Assembly (NCBI RefSeq): GCF_023953965.1
Contig: NZ_JAMLIX010000001.1
Location: 1,054,001 to 1,118,000 of the forward strand
From: Bosea sp. (in: a-proteobacteria)
GTDB taxonomy: Bacteria; Pseudomonadota; Alphaproteobacteria; Rhizobiales; Beijerinckiaceae
Direction: 5' to 3'
DNA: 64,000 nt
Both the position numbers and the translations under genes were made by a program. The notes below the pieces were generated by a model. The model worked only from the letters and a program-made list of their open reading frames with translations. It made no database searches and was not told the origin of the DNA. Position 1 is the stretch's first letter. Every line of letters begins with the position of its first letter. Below, piece by piece: positions 17,869 through 27,089 of the stretch.

Positions 17869-17916
17869 CGTTCGGCTCGTCCTTTTTCGTCCGCGACGCG
17901 GCGCGCGGGCGCCATG

Positions 17917-19416
17917 CTAAAGCGGAGCGGAGCCGAATTGCAGCTGGATCGTCTTCAGCTCGGTGAATTCCTCGATGGCATAGCGGCCCTTCTCGTGGCC
18001 GACGCCGCTTTGGCCATGGCCGGTCAGCGGCAGTTCCGGCGCGCCCGCCAGGAAGGTGTTCACCTCGATCGTGCCCGCCTTCAGGCTGCGCCCGAACAGG
18101 AAGGCCTTGTCGAGATCCCGTGTCCAGATGCCCGCCGCCAATCCGTAGATCGTGCCGTTGGCGATGCCGACCGCCTCGGCCACACTGTCGAACGGCATGA
18201 CGCAGAGCACCGGGCCGAAAATCTCCTCCTGCGCGATCGACATCGACGGCGCCACCTCAGTGAACACGGTCGGCTGCACGAAATGCCCCGGCAGGGCCGC
18301 TTCGGGGCCGGCTTCGCGCGACCAGCCTTTGGCGCCGGCATCCGACCCGGCGGTGATATAGCCGGTGACGCGATCGCGCTGGGCCTCGCTGACGAGGGGA
18401 CCCATCTGGGTCTGCGGATCGAGGGGATCGCCGACCTTCAGCGCCTTGGCATGGGCGATCACCGCCTCGGTGAAGCGCGTCGCGACGCTGCGCTCGACCA
18501 GCAGGCGCGATCCGCTGACGCAGGCCTGCCCGGCATTGCGGGTGAAGCCGAGCACCACCTTCTCCGCCGCCGCGTCGAGATCGGCATCGGCGCAGACGAT
18601 ATGGGCGGATTTGCCGCCGAGCTCCAGCGAGACCTTCTTCAACGCCTCGCCCCCCAGGCGGCCGATCTCGCGGCCGACCCGGGTCGAGCCGGTGAAGGAG
18701 ATCATGTCGAGGGCGGGGTGCTCGGTGATCGCCCGCCCGGTGTCGTTACCGTATCCGGCGACGATATTGACGACGCCGGGCGGCACGCCCGCCTCGATCA
18801 GGATGTCCGCGAGCCGCAGCGCCGTTCCCGAGGTCAGCTCGCTCGGCTTGACCACGGCGCAGCATCCCACCGCCAGCGCGAAGGGCAGTTTCTGGCTGAC
18901 GATCAGCAGCGGATAGTTCCACGGCGTGATCATGCCGACCACGCCGACGGGCTGGCGCAGGACGAGCGCCATCGTCTGCGCGCCGAGCTGGTCATAGCTG
19001 TCGCCATAGGTGTGGCGCGCCAGCGTCGCGGCGTATTCCCACAGCGCGACCGAGCCGCCGATCTCGCGGTCGATCAGGCCGATCGGCTTGCCGACCTCCA
19101 GGCTTTCGATCAGGCCAAGCCCGGCCCGGTCCCGGTCGATCAGCTGCGCGACCCGCGCGATGATCCGCGCCCGCTCGGCCCCCGGCATGCCGCTCCAGAC
19201 GCGGCTGTCGGCCGCCTTGCGCGCCGCCTCCACCGCCGCCGCGACATCCCGGGCCGTCGCTTGCGGGTAGCGGCTGACGACCACGCCGTGAGCGGGATTG
19301 CGCCGCTCGATCGAAACGTGCCCGGCGGCGCCCACGCGGTTTCCGCCGATCAGGCTTGCATAGTCGGTCGGAGTCGAGGGCAGGCTGGCGCGCGGTGCTG
19401 CGGGGGCGATGGACAT
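17917..19416 (-). CDS. NAD(P)-dependent aldehyde dehydrogenase
   Basis: A 499-aa ALDH. Visible are the Asn catalytic segment (TPWNYPL), the cofactor loop FTGSTRVG, the general-base Glu in LELGGKS, the catalytic Cys in NAGQACVSGSR, and EEIFGPV. The family oxidises aldehydes to acids; in this island likely substrates are glycolaldehyde-, lactaldehyde- or semialdehyde-like products of aldolase or GMC reactions. It is separated from the upstream GMC gene by a 125-bp repeat-filled gap, and its stop is 48 bp before larC. Confidence 0.9.
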   Translation of the reverse strand: MSIAPAAPRASLPSTPTDYASLIGGNRVGAAGHVSIERRNPAHGVVVSRYPQATARDVAAAVEAARKAADSRVWSGMPGAERARIIARVAQLIDRDRAGLGLIESLEVGKPIGLIDREIGGSVALWEYAATLARHTYGDSYDQLGAQTMALVLRQPVGVVGMITPWNYPLLIVSQKLPFALAVGCCAVVKPSELTSGTALRLADILIEAGVPPGVVNIVAGYGNDTGRAITEHPALDMISFTGSTRVGREIGRLGGEALKKVSLELGGKSAHIVCADADLDAAAEKVVLGFTRNAGQACVSGSRLLVERSVATRFTEAVIAHAKALKVGDPLDPQTQMGPLVSEAQRDRVTGYITAGSDAGAKGWSREAGPEAALPGHFVQPTVFTEVAPSMSIAQEEIFGPVLCVMPFDSVAEAVGIANGTIYGLAAGIWTRDLDKAFLFGRSLKAGTIEVNTFLAGAPELPLTGHGQSGVGHEKGRYAIEEFTELKTIQLQFGSAPL

Positions 19417-19440
19417 GGCGCTTCCGGAGTTGAAAGGGGC

Positions 19441-19544
19441 TAGAGCAATTCCGCGTTTCTCCGAATCGCGGAATTGCTCCAGGCCTTTGTTTTATCGCAT
19501 TTTCTTCACGCGAACCGGTACCCGCTTCGCTTGAAAATGCTCTA
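19441..19544. repeat. REP-like double palindrome bounded by TAGAGCA/TGCTCTA
   Basis: The element begins with TAGAGCA and ends with its inverse TGCTCTA. Inside are two hairpins: a perfect 13-bp inverted repeat (19443-19455 with 19467-19479, 11-nt loop) and a second, longer imperfect one flanked by GCATTTTC (19497-19504) and GAAAATGC (19533-19540). Such palindromes are dispersed in many Hyphomicrobiales genomes. The minus-strand TAG at 19542-19544 is also the stop codon of the GMC gene. It may act as a transcript end or stabiliser between the GMC and aldehyde dehydrogenase genes. Confidence 0.8.
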
Positions 19545-21287
19545 GGCAGCGGATGCCGCCGCCTCGGCGAGGATGTCGTCGGCGATCTTTTCCGCGACCA
19601 TGATGGTGGGCAGGTTCGTGTTCGAGCACGGGATCGCCGGGAAGATCGAGGCGTCGACGACGCGCAGGCCCTCGACGCCGCGGACGCGGCCCGCCTCGTC
19701 CGTCACGGCCTGGGGATCGTCCGGCGCGCCCATCCGGCAGGAGCAGGAGGCATGCCAGACGCCGATGGCCGAACGCCGGATATAGGCCTCGAGAGCCGCG
19801 TCGTCCCTGAGCAGCACCGTGAGCGGATCGCCTTCGAGGATCAGCGACGACATCAGCCGCCGGCGCAGCCAGTCCGGCCCGTCGAGAAGCCGGGCGAGGA
19901 AAGCCGTGAGCAGCCTGTTCTTCGCGTTGATCTCGCCGACCTGGCGCACCTTCTCGCTGAAGCTCGCCGGGAAGGGATCGGCCGTGACGGCCTGCATCAC
20001 CGGCATCGCGAAAACCGCCGCCATCCGCCTGAACGCGCTCATCAGGCGCTGCAGATCGCGGTAGTCCGCCATCAGGTTGAAATCGACGCTCGGCTGGACG
20101 GACGGGTCGGCGCTGCGCAGCTTCACCTCGCCGGCGCAGGAATAGGTCTTGTTGACCCACATCGAGATCGAGCAGATGCGGTCCCCGACGGCGTGCCAGG
20201 CCGTCTTCGTCGCGATCGTCGCGCCCATGTCGCCCTGCGGGGCTCCATCGAGCCCCGAGGAGAACCGCATGCCCAGCATCAGATGGCGCCGGGTGCGGCC
20301 GTTGATGCGCGCATGCGGCTTGACGAAGGCCGCGACCGAGATCGACGGATGGTCCATCAGGTTCTGGCCGACGCCGGGGACATGCGCCCGCACCGCGATG
20401 CCGAGATCCTTCAGCGCCGCCGCATGGCCGATGCCGGCGCGCAGGAGCTGCGTCGGAGAATGGATCGCGCCGCAGGAAAGGATCACCTCATGCGCTGAAA
20501 AGCGCAGCTCCCGCCCGTCCGGCCCGCGCGCCCTGACGCCGGTGCAGCGCTCTTCCTCGAACAGCAGCCCGACGACCTCCGTCTCGCAAAGGATCGTCAG
20601 ATTGGGCCGCGCCCGCGTCATCGCATCGAGATAGCCGATCGCCGTCGGCACGCGCCGGTCGTAGAGATTGGTGATGGCCGAGGGGTAGTAGCCGTCGCGG
20701 AAATCGCCGTTCTGGTCGGCGATATAGTCGAAGCCGAGCTCGGCGAAAGCCTGCGCCGTGGCCTTGGCGTGTTCGGGCCAGAGATCCTGGAAGATGCGGC
20801 GCACGGGAATCGGCCCGTCGCGGCCATGGAGCGGACCGTCAAAGTCGATATCGCGCTCGAGCTTGCGGAAATAGGGAAGGACGGCATCCCAATTCCAGCC
20901 CCTGGCGCCGAGCGCGCCCCAGGCGTCGTAGTCGGCCGGCAGGCCGCGGCTGGCGAGCTGCCCGTTGATCGAGGAACCGCCGCCGAGGACCCTGCCCTGC
21001 TCGTATTTTCGCAGGCGCGGCGCCGGCGCGCCGGGATCGTTGCGCGAGCGGACCTCGGTGGTGACCTTGAGATCGTTCCAGAGGAAGCGCTTGTCGAGAT
21101 AGGCGGTGCCGGCATAGCTGTCGAGGATCGCCTCGGGCGTCGCGCCGTCGCGGATATCCATGCCCGCCTCGATCAGAAGCACATGGCTGGCGCTGGCGGA
21201 TGACAGGCGATTGGCGAGCACGGCCCCGGCGGAGCCGCCGCCGACGATGAGATAGTCGAAGATCATGCGGTCATCGGGCGGGATCAT
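19542..21287 (-). CDS. GMC-family FAD oxidoreductase (choline/alcohol dehydrogenase type)
   Basis: With ATG 21287 (its ATGA overlaps the stop of the upstream dehydratase) the protein is 581 aa; ATG 21266 is an alternative. The FAD loop VGGGSAGAVLANRL, the GMC signature GRVLGGGSSINGQ, SCGAIHSPTQLL and the C-terminal VWHASCSCRMG with the catalytic His are present; the second active-site position falls in NTNLPT. These enzymes oxidise primary or secondary alcohols to aldehydes or ketones. The segment upstream of 21287 in the same frame is not conserved. It ends the importer/dehydratase operon; its stop lies in a repeat. Confidence 0.88.
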   Translation of the reverse strand: MIPPDDRMIFDYLIVGGGSAGAVLANRLSSASASHVLLIEAGMDIRDGATPEAILDSYAGTAYLDKRFLWNDLKVTTEVRSRNDPGAPAPRLRKYEQGRVLGGGSSINGQLASRGLPADYDAWGALGARGWNWDAVLPYFRKLERDIDFDGPLHGRDGPIPVRRIFQDLWPEHAKATAQAFAELGFDYIADQNGDFRDGYYPSAITNLYDRRVPTAIGYLDAMTRARPNLTILCETEVVGLLFEEERCTGVRARGPDGRELRFSAHEVILSCGAIHSPTQLLRAGIGHAAALKDLGIAVRAHVPGVGQNLMDHPSISVAAFVKPHARINGRTRRHLMLGMRFSSGLDGAPQGDMGATIATKTAWHAVGDRICSISMWVNKTYSCAGEVKLRSADPSVQPSVDFNLMADYRDLQRLMSAFRRMAAVFAMPVMQAVTADPFPASFSEKVRQVGEINAKNRLLTAFLARLLDGPDWLRRRLMSSLILEGDPLTVLLRDDAALEAYIRRSAIGVWHASCSCRMGAPDDPQAVTDEAGRVRGVEGLRVVDASIFPAIPCSNTNLPTIMVAEKIADDILAEAAASAA

Positions 21288-22360
21288 GCGACCCGATAGC
21301 GCTTCCACGCCTCCTCGGTGAAAGCGACGCCGTGGCCGGGCCGGTCCGGCACGAGCAGTTCGCCCTTCTCGACCGTCAGGCCCTCGACCAGGAGATCGTC
21401 CATGAACGGGTAGAACTCGACATAGGTCGAGCGCGGCAGCGCGGCGGCGACATGGATATGGAGCACCGTCATGAAATGCGGGGCGAGCGCCAGGCCGAAA
21501 CTGTCGGCGATCCGGCCGATGCGCATCGCTTCGGTGACGCCGCCGACGAAGCACATGTCAGGCTGGACGACGTCGATCGCGCCGCCCTGGATATAGGGGA
21601 TGAAATCGCGCCGCGAATGGACATGCTCTCCCATCGCGATCGCCATCGGCAAGGCCTGGCGCAAGCGCTTGTAGCCTTCGATATCCTGCGAGAGGATCGG
21701 CTCCTCGAACCAGTAGACGTCCTGATCGCAGAGCTGCTTGCCGAGCCAGAGCGCGGTCGGCAGGCTCAGGCGCTCATTGGCGTCGCACAGGATGCGCGGC
21801 CCGGAACCGATGGCCTCGCGCACCGCCCTGACGCGCTCCATGTCGCGATCGGGCTCGCGCCCGACCCGAAGCTTCACCGCATCGAAGCCATCCGCGATGT
21901 AGCCGGCCGAGAGCTCGACGAGATCGTCGATGGGCAGCGACGGGCTGGCCTTGCCGCTGCCATAGCAGGGCACGCGGTCGCGAACCCGGCCGAGCGCGCG
22001 CGCCAGCGACACGCCCATCATGCGCGCCTTCAGGTCCCACAGCGCGGTGTCGATCGCGGCGATCGCCATCGAGGCGATGCCGTGGCCGAGACGATGGGTG
22101 AAATGGAACAGCTCATCGGTGATGGTCTCGACCTCGATCGCCTCGCGGCCGGCGATGCGCGGCAGCAGCACGACGTCGAGGAGCGCCTTGACCGCTTCGC
22201 CGCCGCCATAGTCGGAGGTGAAGGTCCAGCCCGTCCCGCGCTCGCCGGCGCTGTCCTCGACGGTGACGCCGATCAGCTCGAACATCTCGTCGGCGCGTTC
22301 GGCCCTGACGCGATCGGAAGGAAAGCGCAGCATCCAGCTCGTGGCGGTCTTGATGGTCAT
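21284..22360 (-). CDS. mandelate racemase/muconate lactonizing enzyme family protein (sugar-acid dehydratase type)
   Basis: A 358-aa enolase-superfamily enzyme. Metal ligands are seen as Asp in LCDANER, Glu in WFEEPI and Glu in GEHVHS. The second-strand motif is VKLRVG (Lys-x-Arg), and the His base lies in APHFMT. Such acid-sugar dehydratases take the alpha proton of an aldonate or aldarate. It lies 15 bp after the ABC ATPase gene and overlaps the GMC gene by 4 bp, so imported substrate is likely dehydrated by this enzyme. The exact sugar acid is not determined. Confidence 0.87.
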   Translation of the reverse strand: MTIKTATSWMLRFPSDRVRAERADEMFELIGVTVEDSAGERGTGWTFTSDYGGGEAVKALLDVVLLPRIAGREAIEVETITDELFHFTHRLGHGIASMAIAAIDTALWDLKARMMGVSLARALGRVRDRVPCYGSGKASPSLPIDDLVELSAGYIADGFDAVKLRVGREPDRDMERVRAVREAIGSGPRILCDANERLSLPTALWLGKQLCDQDVYWFEEPILSQDIEGYKRLRQALPMAIAMGEHVHSRRDFIPYIQGGAIDVVQPDMCFVGGVTEAMRIGRIADSFGLALAPHFMTVLHIHVAAALPRSTYVEFYPFMDDLLVEGLTVEKGELLVPDRPGHGVAFTEEAWKRYRVA

Positions 22361-22375
22361 CCAGGCTGCTTTCCG

Positions 22376-23485
22376 TCAATCTTCGAGGATGGCGATGCGC
22401 TCGGGCGGAACGGTCAGCACGACCTTCGTCCCCGCCTGCGCGATGATGGGGGGCGTCGCCTGGACGCGGATATCGTGGCCGCCCGCCGTGGCGACGAAAT
22501 AATCGACCAGCCCGCCGGTGAACGACATCGAGCGGACCTCGCCGGCGATCACGTTGGCGGCGCCGGAGGGCGCAGCGGTGCCCGGCTCCAGGCGGATATC
22601 GACCGGGCGGATGCAGATGCGCGCGTCGCCGCGTCCCTTGAGGCTCTCGCCCCCGGTCGCGCTCAGCAGCGCATCGCCGCCGGCCAGCCGCCCGCCGACG
22701 CCATCGCCCCGGGCCGCCGCATCCGCGAGCGTCAGGATGTTGGCGAGCCCGATGAAGCCCGCCACGAAGGCGTTGCGCGGCTTCTCGTAGATCGCGAGCG
22801 GCGGCCCGCGCTGGACGATGACGCCGTCTTGCATCACCGCGATCTCGTCCGACAGCGCCAGCGCCTCGTCCTGACTGTGCGTGACGTAGACGCTGGTGAT
22901 GCCGAGCCGCTGTTGCAGCGCACGGATCTCGAAGCGCATCTGCTCGCGCAGCACGGCATCGAGATTGCTCAAGGGCTCGTCGAACAGAAGGATGCTCGGT
23001 TCGGTGGCGATCGCGCGCGCGAGCGCGACGCGCTGCTGCTGGCCCCCCGAGAGCTGGCCCGGGTAGCGTTGCGCGTATTGCGCCATGCCGGTGATCGCCA
23101 GGACCTCGGCAACCTTGCCGGCGATCTCGGCGCTGGGACGTTTCCGCTGCTTCAGGCCATAGGCGACGTTCTGCGTCACCGTCATATGCGGCCACAGGGC
23201 GTAGGTCTGAAACACCATGCCGAGGTCGCGCTGCTCGGGCGGCGCGCCCTTCGGCCCGTCGGTCAGCAGGCGGCCGCCGGCGACGATCTGCCCCTCATTG
23301 GGCTTTTCGAGGCCGGCGATCATGCGCAGCGTCGTGGTCTTGCCGCAGCCCGACGGGCCGATCAGGGACATGATCGTGCCCGCCGCCACGTCCAGGCTGA
23401 TGCCGCGGACCGCCGGCGCCGTGCCATAGGACTTCTTCAGCCCGATCAGCCGCAGCTCCGTCCCCGCATCGCCGGACGCTTTCAT
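22376..23485 (-). CDS. ABC transporter ATP-binding protein (PotA/FbpC type)
   Basis: 369 aa with Walker A GPSGCGKTTT, Q-loop MVFQTYALWPH, signature LSGGQQQRVALARA, Walker B LLFDEPLSNLD and H-loop VYVTHSQDEA, followed by a C-terminal TOBE-like domain from about 285. It energises the importer formed with the fused permease and binding protein upstream. The start is 3 bp after the binding-protein stop. Confidence 0.93.
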   Translation of the reverse strand: MKASGDAGTELRLIGLKKSYGTAPAVRGISLDVAAGTIMSLIGPSGCGKTTTLRMIAGLEKPNEGQIVAGGRLLTDGPKGAPPEQRDLGMVFQTYALWPHMTVTQNVAYGLKQRKRPSAEIAGKVAEVLAITGMAQYAQRYPGQLSGGQQQRVALARAIATEPSILLFDEPLSNLDAVLREQMRFEIRALQQRLGITSVYVTHSQDEALALSDEIAVMQDGVIVQRGPPLAIYEKPRNAFVAGFIGLANILTLADAAARGDGVGGRLAGGDALLSATGGESLKGRGDARICIRPVDIRLEPGTAAPSGAANVIAGEVRSMSFTGGLVDYFVATAGGHDIRVQATPPIIAQAGTKVVLTVPPERIAILED

Positions 23486-23488
23486 GAC

Positions 23489-24523
23489 CTATCGCCCGAT
23501 CGCGTCATGGAACTTCTTCGCCTGCGCCTTGCGATTGGCGGAGATGAAGGCGGAATCGACGGGAACGATCCTCACCTGATCGAGCGGCGTGCCATCCGGG
23601 TATTTATAGGCCACGTCGGTGCGGACCGGGGCGCCCCCGAGCGATTTCGGCATCAGCGCCTGTCCTTCCGGCGACAGCAGGAAATCGAGCCAGAGCTTGG
23701 CGCCGGCCGCGTTCTTGGCGCCCTTGACGACGGCGAAGGCCGAAAGCTCGCCGGGCGCTCCCTCCGTCGGCCAGACATTGCTCGTCGGCTCGCCGCGATT
23801 GGCGGCGGTCTGGGCGTTGGCGAGGAGCTGGACGGCGACCGGCCGCTCGCCGCTCACGGTCAGGTCGCGAATCGTGCCGTGCGAGGATTCGAGCCGCGGC
23901 TCGTTCGCCGCGAGGCGCTTGAAATAGTCCCAGCCGAATTTCGCCGGATCGGTCTTGCCGAGGTGGTCGGCGATGAACCAGATGAAGGACTGGACGGATT
24001 GCGAGCTGGCCGGATCGGCCAGCGCGATCTGCCCCTTCCATTTCGGATCGGTCAGGTCGGCCCAGCTTTTCGGCGCGTCGGCGGCGGTGATCTTCTTGGT
24101 GTTGTAGTGGATCAGGTAGAGGTTGACGAAGGCCGGCGTGAAGATGTGCGCCTTGTTCTGGAGCTCGGCCTTGACCTTCTCGACGCCCTTGGCGGCGTAG
24201 GGCTCGAAGGCGGAATGCCGCGTCTGGAGATAGTTCAGCGACGCATCGTTGAGGCCGACCGCATCGGCCTTGGGGCTGCCGGCCCGCAATTCCAGCTCGA
24301 GCGTCGCGACGAGCTCCTCGCCGGGCTGGTGGAAGTGGCTGATCTTGAGGCCGGGGTTCTGCTTCTCGAACGCGTCGATGAGCGGCTTCATCTGGCCGTT
24401 CTCATAGGCGGTGTAGAGCACCAGCGGCGTCTGCGCCCCGGCGCCCGCCGGCGCCAGGGCAGCCAGCGCGAGGCAAAATCCGCCGGCCATGAGCCCCCGG
24501 CGCATCGTCGATAGTCCAGCCAT
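23489..24523 (-). CDS. ABC transporter extracellular substrate-binding protein (Fbp/AfuA family)
   Basis: 344 aa with a signal peptide (charged N-terminus, hydrophobic core from about 10, AGA-Q cleavage near residue 30). The mature part opens with LVLYTAYENGQMKPLIDAFEKQ, a family 1 solute-binding start. AfuA relatives bind ferric iron, but also phosphorylated sugars and organic acids. The neighbouring sugar-acid enzymes make an organic or sugar acid the likelier ligand (inference). A strong GGGAGGAT ribosome site precedes the ATG. Confidence 0.88.
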   Translation of the reverse strand: MAGLSTMRRGLMAGGFCLALAALAPAGAGAQTPLVLYTAYENGQMKPLIDAFEKQNPGLKISHFHQPGEELVATLELELRAGSPKADAVGLNDASLNYLQTRHSAFEPYAAKGVEKVKAELQNKAHIFTPAFVNLYLIHYNTKKITAADAPKSWADLTDPKWKGQIALADPASSQSVQSFIWFIADHLGKTDPAKFGWDYFKRLAANEPRLESSHGTIRDLTVSGERPVAVQLLANAQTAANRGEPTSNVWPTEGAPGELSAFAVVKGAKNAAGAKLWLDFLLSPEGQALMPKSLGGAPVRTDVAYKYPDGTPLDQVRIVPVDSAFISANRKAQAKKFHDAIGR

Positions 24524-24550
24524 GTGCCTATCCTCCCTGTTATGCGGGCC

Positions 24551-26275
24551 TCAGCCGGTGAAGCCGAAGCCCGCCCGTTTGCCGATTGCTGCGGCGATGA
24601 ACAAAAGTGAGCTGACGCAGACGAACATCGTGATGCCGAAGGCGCTGGCGGAGGCCAGGCCGCCATTGCCGTTCCAGATGTCGAGCAGCACGATCGACAG
24701 CGTCTGCGTCTGCAAGCCCTTCAGGATGACCGAGGCGCTCAGTTCCGGAAGCGCCAGGATGAAGACGAGGATCCAGGCGTAGATCAGCCCGTGCCGCATC
24801 AACGGCGCGGTGATCAGGAAGACGGTGCGCAGGGGGCCGGCCCCCGAGACGCGCGAGGCTTCCTCGAGCTCGGGCGGCAACTGCACGAGCGTGCTCTGGT
24901 TGGTCCTCACGCCGAAGGTGATGAAGCGGGTGAGATAGGCGACCAGCAGGATGCCGAAGGAGCCGTAGAACCCGAGCACGTTGAAGGGCGGGTTGAGGTA
25001 GACGACGATCAGCGCGATTCCGAGCGCGGTGCCCGGCACCGCGAGTGGCAGGATCGAGAGATAGTCCAGCACCGCGCGCCCCGGCGCCCTCGAGCGAACG
25101 AGCAGATAGGCGACGAGGAAACCCATGACGACGACCGCCGTCGCGCTCACCGCCGCCAGGGTGACGCTCAGCCGCGCGGCCGAGCGCACCGCGGGATTGG
25201 CGAAGACGACCGCATAGTTCTGGAGCGTCCAGTTTCCGGCGGAAAAGCCCTCGCCGACCGACTTCATCAGCGAGACCGCCAGCATCGCGCCATAAGGCAC
25301 GATCAGGGCCAGCAGGCAGTAGACCGCGCCGAACACCGTCAGCACGACGGTGCCGGCTCCGAGATCGAACGGGCGATGGTTGAAGGATTTTCCGCCCATC
25401 GTGCGGAAGCGCTCCGCCTGCTGCGTGCTGCGGCGATAGAAGGCCAGCGCGACCAGGGACATCAGGATCAGGATCAGCGAGGCGACCGATGCCGCCTTGA
25501 AATCGAGCCGCAGCAGCGCCTCGCGGATCGAGATCGTCAGCACGTTCAGGCGCAGCATGTGCGGCGGGCCGTACATGGCTAGGCTTCCGGCGAAGGCGAG
25601 CAGCGCGCCCGACAGCAGCGCCGGACGCATCAGCGGCAGCGTGATGTCGAAGATGGTGCTGCGGATGCTGGCGCCCTGGACGCGCGCCGCCTCGTCGAGC
25701 GCCGGATCGAGATTGCGCAGAGCCGGCACCATGGTGAGGAAGACGAAGGACACGCCATGCGGCAGGGCCGTGAAGACGAGCCCCCAGAGCGAGAAGATGT
25801 TGAGCGGACCCGCCTCCCGGATGCCGAAGGAGGCGCGCAGGAGGACGTTAAGATAGCCCGCATTCGGGCCGGCCAGCGCGATATAGGCCATCGCCAGCAG
25901 GAAATCGGGGCTGACGAGGGAAATGATGATCGTCGCCTGAACGAGCCGCTTGCCCTTCATCGTCGTCCGGGCGACGCCGTAAGCCAGCGGGACGCCGATC
26001 AGGACGCTGAGGACGGCGACCCCGGCCGCGACGCCGAGGCTGTTGAGCGCTGCCAGCACGAGGCGCCGCTCCGACCAGAACGCGGCGACATTGGCCAGCG
26101 TCAGCGCGCCGTCCTCGTCGGTCAGCCCGTCGATGACCATGTAACCGATCGGCAAAGCGACGAGATAGAGCAGCCAGATCAGCGCCGCGGCCCAGGCGAG
26201 CCAGCCCAGGCTCCAGCCTGAATATCGGCCGGCGCCTGCCGTGCTGGTCGAGTCTGCGGATGCGATCGCGGTCAT
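24551..26275 (-). CDS. ABC transporter permease, fused double domain (FbpB/AfuB type)
   Basis: 574 aa, with about twelve hydrophobic segments in two repeats. Each half carries the EAA loop that contacts the ATPase: DEAARVQGAS around residue 205 and EEASRVSGAG around 485. One gene thus supplies both membrane subunits. It follows gntR at 20 bp and precedes the binding-protein gene at 27 bp in the same operon. Confidence 0.92.
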   Translation of the reverse strand: MTAIASADSTSTAGAGRYSGWSLGWLAWAAALIWLLYLVALPIGYMVIDGLTDEDGALTLANVAAFWSERRLVLAALNSLGVAAGVAVLSVLIGVPLAYGVARTTMKGKRLVQATIIISLVSPDFLLAMAYIALAGPNAGYLNVLLRASFGIREAGPLNIFSLWGLVFTALPHGVSFVFLTMVPALRNLDPALDEAARVQGASIRSTIFDITLPLMRPALLSGALLAFAGSLAMYGPPHMLRLNVLTISIREALLRLDFKAASVASLILILMSLVALAFYRRSTQQAERFRTMGGKSFNHRPFDLGAGTVVLTVFGAVYCLLALIVPYGAMLAVSLMKSVGEGFSAGNWTLQNYAVVFANPAVRSAARLSVTLAAVSATAVVVMGFLVAYLLVRSRAPGRAVLDYLSILPLAVPGTALGIALIVVYLNPPFNVLGFYGSFGILLVAYLTRFITFGVRTNQSTLVQLPPELEEASRVSGAGPLRTVFLITAPLMRHGLIYAWILVFILALPELSASVILKGLQTQTLSIVLLDIWNGNGGLASASAFGITMFVCVSSLLFIAAAIGKRAGFGFTG

Positions 26276-26295
26276 CGATGCTTCCCGGCGCGATG

Positions 26296-26991
26296 CTAAT
26301 GCCTGGAGGAGGCAGGGCCGCGATCCTGCGAGAGCGCGAAGGCGATGTCGTAGAAATGCGTCTCCATGTGATACTGCGCCTTGCGCATGTCCCCGCAGGC
26401 GATGGCATCGAAGATCCGCCGGTGATGTCCGGCGGTCTCCTCCAGCCGTTCGTGATGGGGCAGCACTTCGGGATCGATCGCGCAGAACATCTGCCAGAAC
26501 AGGTCCAGCAGGCCGCTGAGGGCTTCGTTGCCGTGGTCCTGATAGAGCAGCGCATGGAAGCGGCGGTCTTCCTCGTAGAAGTGCTCGCCGGCGGCCGCAC
26601 GCTCCTCCATCCGCGTCACCGTGTCCTCGAGCGCGAGCATGGTCTGCGGCCCGATCTTGTGCATCGCGATCGGGAGAATAGAGACCTCAAGCGCCTGGCG
26701 GACCGCGAGCAGGTCGAGAATCCGGCTGTCGGACAAAGCGAAAATGCCGCCGAGGCTGCCGATCAGCGAGCTGAAGTTCAGCGGCATCAGGACCCGGCCG
26801 CTGCCCTGGCGCGTGACGACGGCGCCCAGCATCTCCAGCACGCTGAGAGCCTCGCGCACGACCGGACGGCTGATGCCGAGAATCGAACAGAATTCCGCCT
26901 CGGTCGGAAGCCTCTGCCCCGGCAGAATCTGCTTCTCGTGAATGACACGCATGACTCGACTGGTCAGCGTCTCCCGCAAGTTGCCAGACAT
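26296..26991 (-). CDS. GntR-family transcriptional regulator, FadR/FCD subfamily
   Basis: The ATG at 26991 with AGGGAAGAG upstream gives 231 aa. An upstream TTG at 27087 in the same frame falls in the operator and is unlikely. The winged helix (LPTEAEFCSILGISRPVVREALSVLE in the family position) is followed by an FCD ligand domain whose metal-binding residues appear in DRRFH, GHHRR and ETHF. Such proteins bind TNGTNNNACNA palindromes and release on binding small carboxylates. A matching palindrome lies 84 bp upstream, and similar ones stand at 10470 and 33265. It is the first gene of the importer operon. Confidence 0.92.
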   Translation of the reverse strand: MSGNLRETLTSRVMRVIHEKQILPGQRLPTEAEFCSILGISRPVVREALSVLEMLGAVVTRQGSGRVLMPLNFSSLIGSLGGIFALSDSRILDLLAVRQALEVSILPIAMHKIGPQTMLALEDTVTRMEERAAAGEHFYEEDRRFHALLYQDHGNEALSGLLDLFWQMFCAIDPEVLPHHERLEETAGHHRRIFDAIACGDMRKAQYHMETHFYDIAFALSQDRGPASSRH

Positions 26992-27074
26992 CTCTTCCCT
27001 ACCGTTTCTTGTTGCTCCGATTTTGCCGTCTATTTTAATGTCGTCAACTGAAGAAGTCAGATTCCTGGGCGAAT

Positions 27075-27089
27075 ATTTGTCAGACAACT
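27075..27089. promoter_or_regulatory. GntR/FadR-type operator upstream of gntR and the importer operon
   Basis: ATTTGTC-A-GACAACT; the inner TTGTCAGACAA is a perfect 11-bp palindrome and fits TNGTNNNACNA. The site spans the stop codon (27080-27082) of the Gfo/Idh gene. A 16-base stretch starting TGTCAGACAACTT is repeated exactly at 33268. Confidence 0.7.

Noticed and set aside
26992..27087. Longer N-terminus of the GntR regulator from TTG 27087
   Set aside because: The extension overlaps the operator and is not part of the GntR fold; ATG 26991 has a good ribosome site.
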